Of a stretch of 39,182 nt of DNA, positions 38,982 through 39,182 are shown piece by piece. Source of the stretch: Nocardioides sp. (lineage in GTDB: Bacteria; Actinomycetota; Actinomycetes; Propionibacteriales; Nocardioidaceae); assembly GCA_026786275.1 (NCBI GenBank), contig JAJAYJ010000045.1, positions 1-39,182 of the forward strand, in the 5' to 3' direction. The translations under genes and the position numbers were made by a program. The notes beneath the pieces were generated by a model that saw only the letters and a program-made list of their open reading frames with translations, had not been told where the DNA came from and searched no databases. Numbering within the stretch: position 1 is the first letter of the stretch; every line of letters starts with the position of its first letter.

Positions 38982-39182
38982 GCGACCGTCGCTGGGTGGA
39001 CGGGTTCACGCTCCATGACTGGTCCAGACCGGCGGGCGGAAACGGTGTTGCGGGAATGCGGTCGGGGCGGCATGCTGTTGGGGGTTTAAAGAAACCGGTT
39101 GGGTTTATCCCGAACAGCCCCGGTTCCCCCCCCCCCCCCCGCGGGCCGCGCTGGCCCCCCCCCAAGGGCCCCCCCCCGCCCC
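38982..39182. other. Contig end, low-quality sequence
   Basis: No gene. After about 39050 the bases change character: GGGGTTTAAAGAAACC, then C-runs of more than ten and mixed C/G blocks to the end. This looks like sequencing or assembly artefact. Confidence 0.75.

Noticed and set aside
39120..39182. C-rich runs as a natural repeat or origin-like structure
   Set aside because: Located at the very end, with sudden change of composition; artefact is far more likely.

Overview
The window reads as a very GC-rich chromosomal segment (roughly 70 percent GC or more, by eye) from a high-GC Gram-positive bacterium of the Actinomycetota, most like Nocardioides or a relative. The grounds are a monomeric NADP isocitrate dehydrogenase, DUF3017 next to folD, GatCAB, PspC-domain sensor kinases, many GTG starts, and apparently leaderless promoters with TAnnnT boxes 6-7 nt before the start codon. 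I saw no phage, transposon, CRISPR, tRNA or rRNA. Both extreme ends look like poor-quality contig ends: the first ~25 bases are oddly AT-rich, and the last ~130 bases collapse into long C runs.

Layout. 1-5.8 kb: truncated lipoprotein, icd (monomeric), aquaporin with a long tail, lipoprotein, mdh. 5.8-19.2 kb: a core block on the minus strand, pcrA/uvrD1 - sucC - sucD - DUF6350/PerM-like - purN - purH - folD - DUF3017. An M23 peptidase and a sigma-factor-like membrane protein are inserted on the plus strand. The order matches, from memory, the Mycobacterium tuberculosis block uvrD1-(M23)-sucC-sucD-...-perM-purN-purH. A ZTP (pfl) riboswitch precedes purH-folD-DUF3017, so ZMP, the substrate of PurH, should control one-carbon and purine genes. 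19.3-23.2 kb: a two-component system (PspC-domain histidine kinase and NarL-type regulator) divergent from a three-gene pspC operon. 23.2-27.6 kb: glycerophosphodiester phosphodiesterase, SRPBCC protein, EamA exporter, a small unknown protein, and a lipoprotein sugar dehydrogenase. 27.6-31.7 kb: three tandem secreted phospholipase-D-like genes, the third a clear pseudogene. 31.8-38.3 kb: gatB-gatA-gatC, sodA, ligA. 38.4-39 kb: an alpha/beta hydrolase, then a bad sequence end.

The housekeeping genes cover the TCA cycle (icd, sucCD, mdh), purine/folate metabolism (purN, purH, folD), tRNA-dependent amidation (gatCAB), and DNA repair (pcrA, ligA).

The most interesting unexplained signals are regulatory. 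(1) A CACC-N4-GGTG inverted repeat lies at exactly -42 to -31 from the start codon of both divergent genes of the PspC two-component locus. (2) Arrays of TCA repeated every 11 bp, like OmpR/PhoP-type direct repeats, lie about 50-90 bp upstream of two of the three PLD paralogs. (3) A perfect 15-bp palindrome sits in the spacer of the sodA promoter. (4) A TTGACGTCAA palindrome overlaps the icd -10 box. (5) A sigma-factor-like HTH protein is fused through a membrane segment to a duplicated ectodomain. None is a wholly new system that can be proven from sequence alone, but each gives a specific testable prediction.
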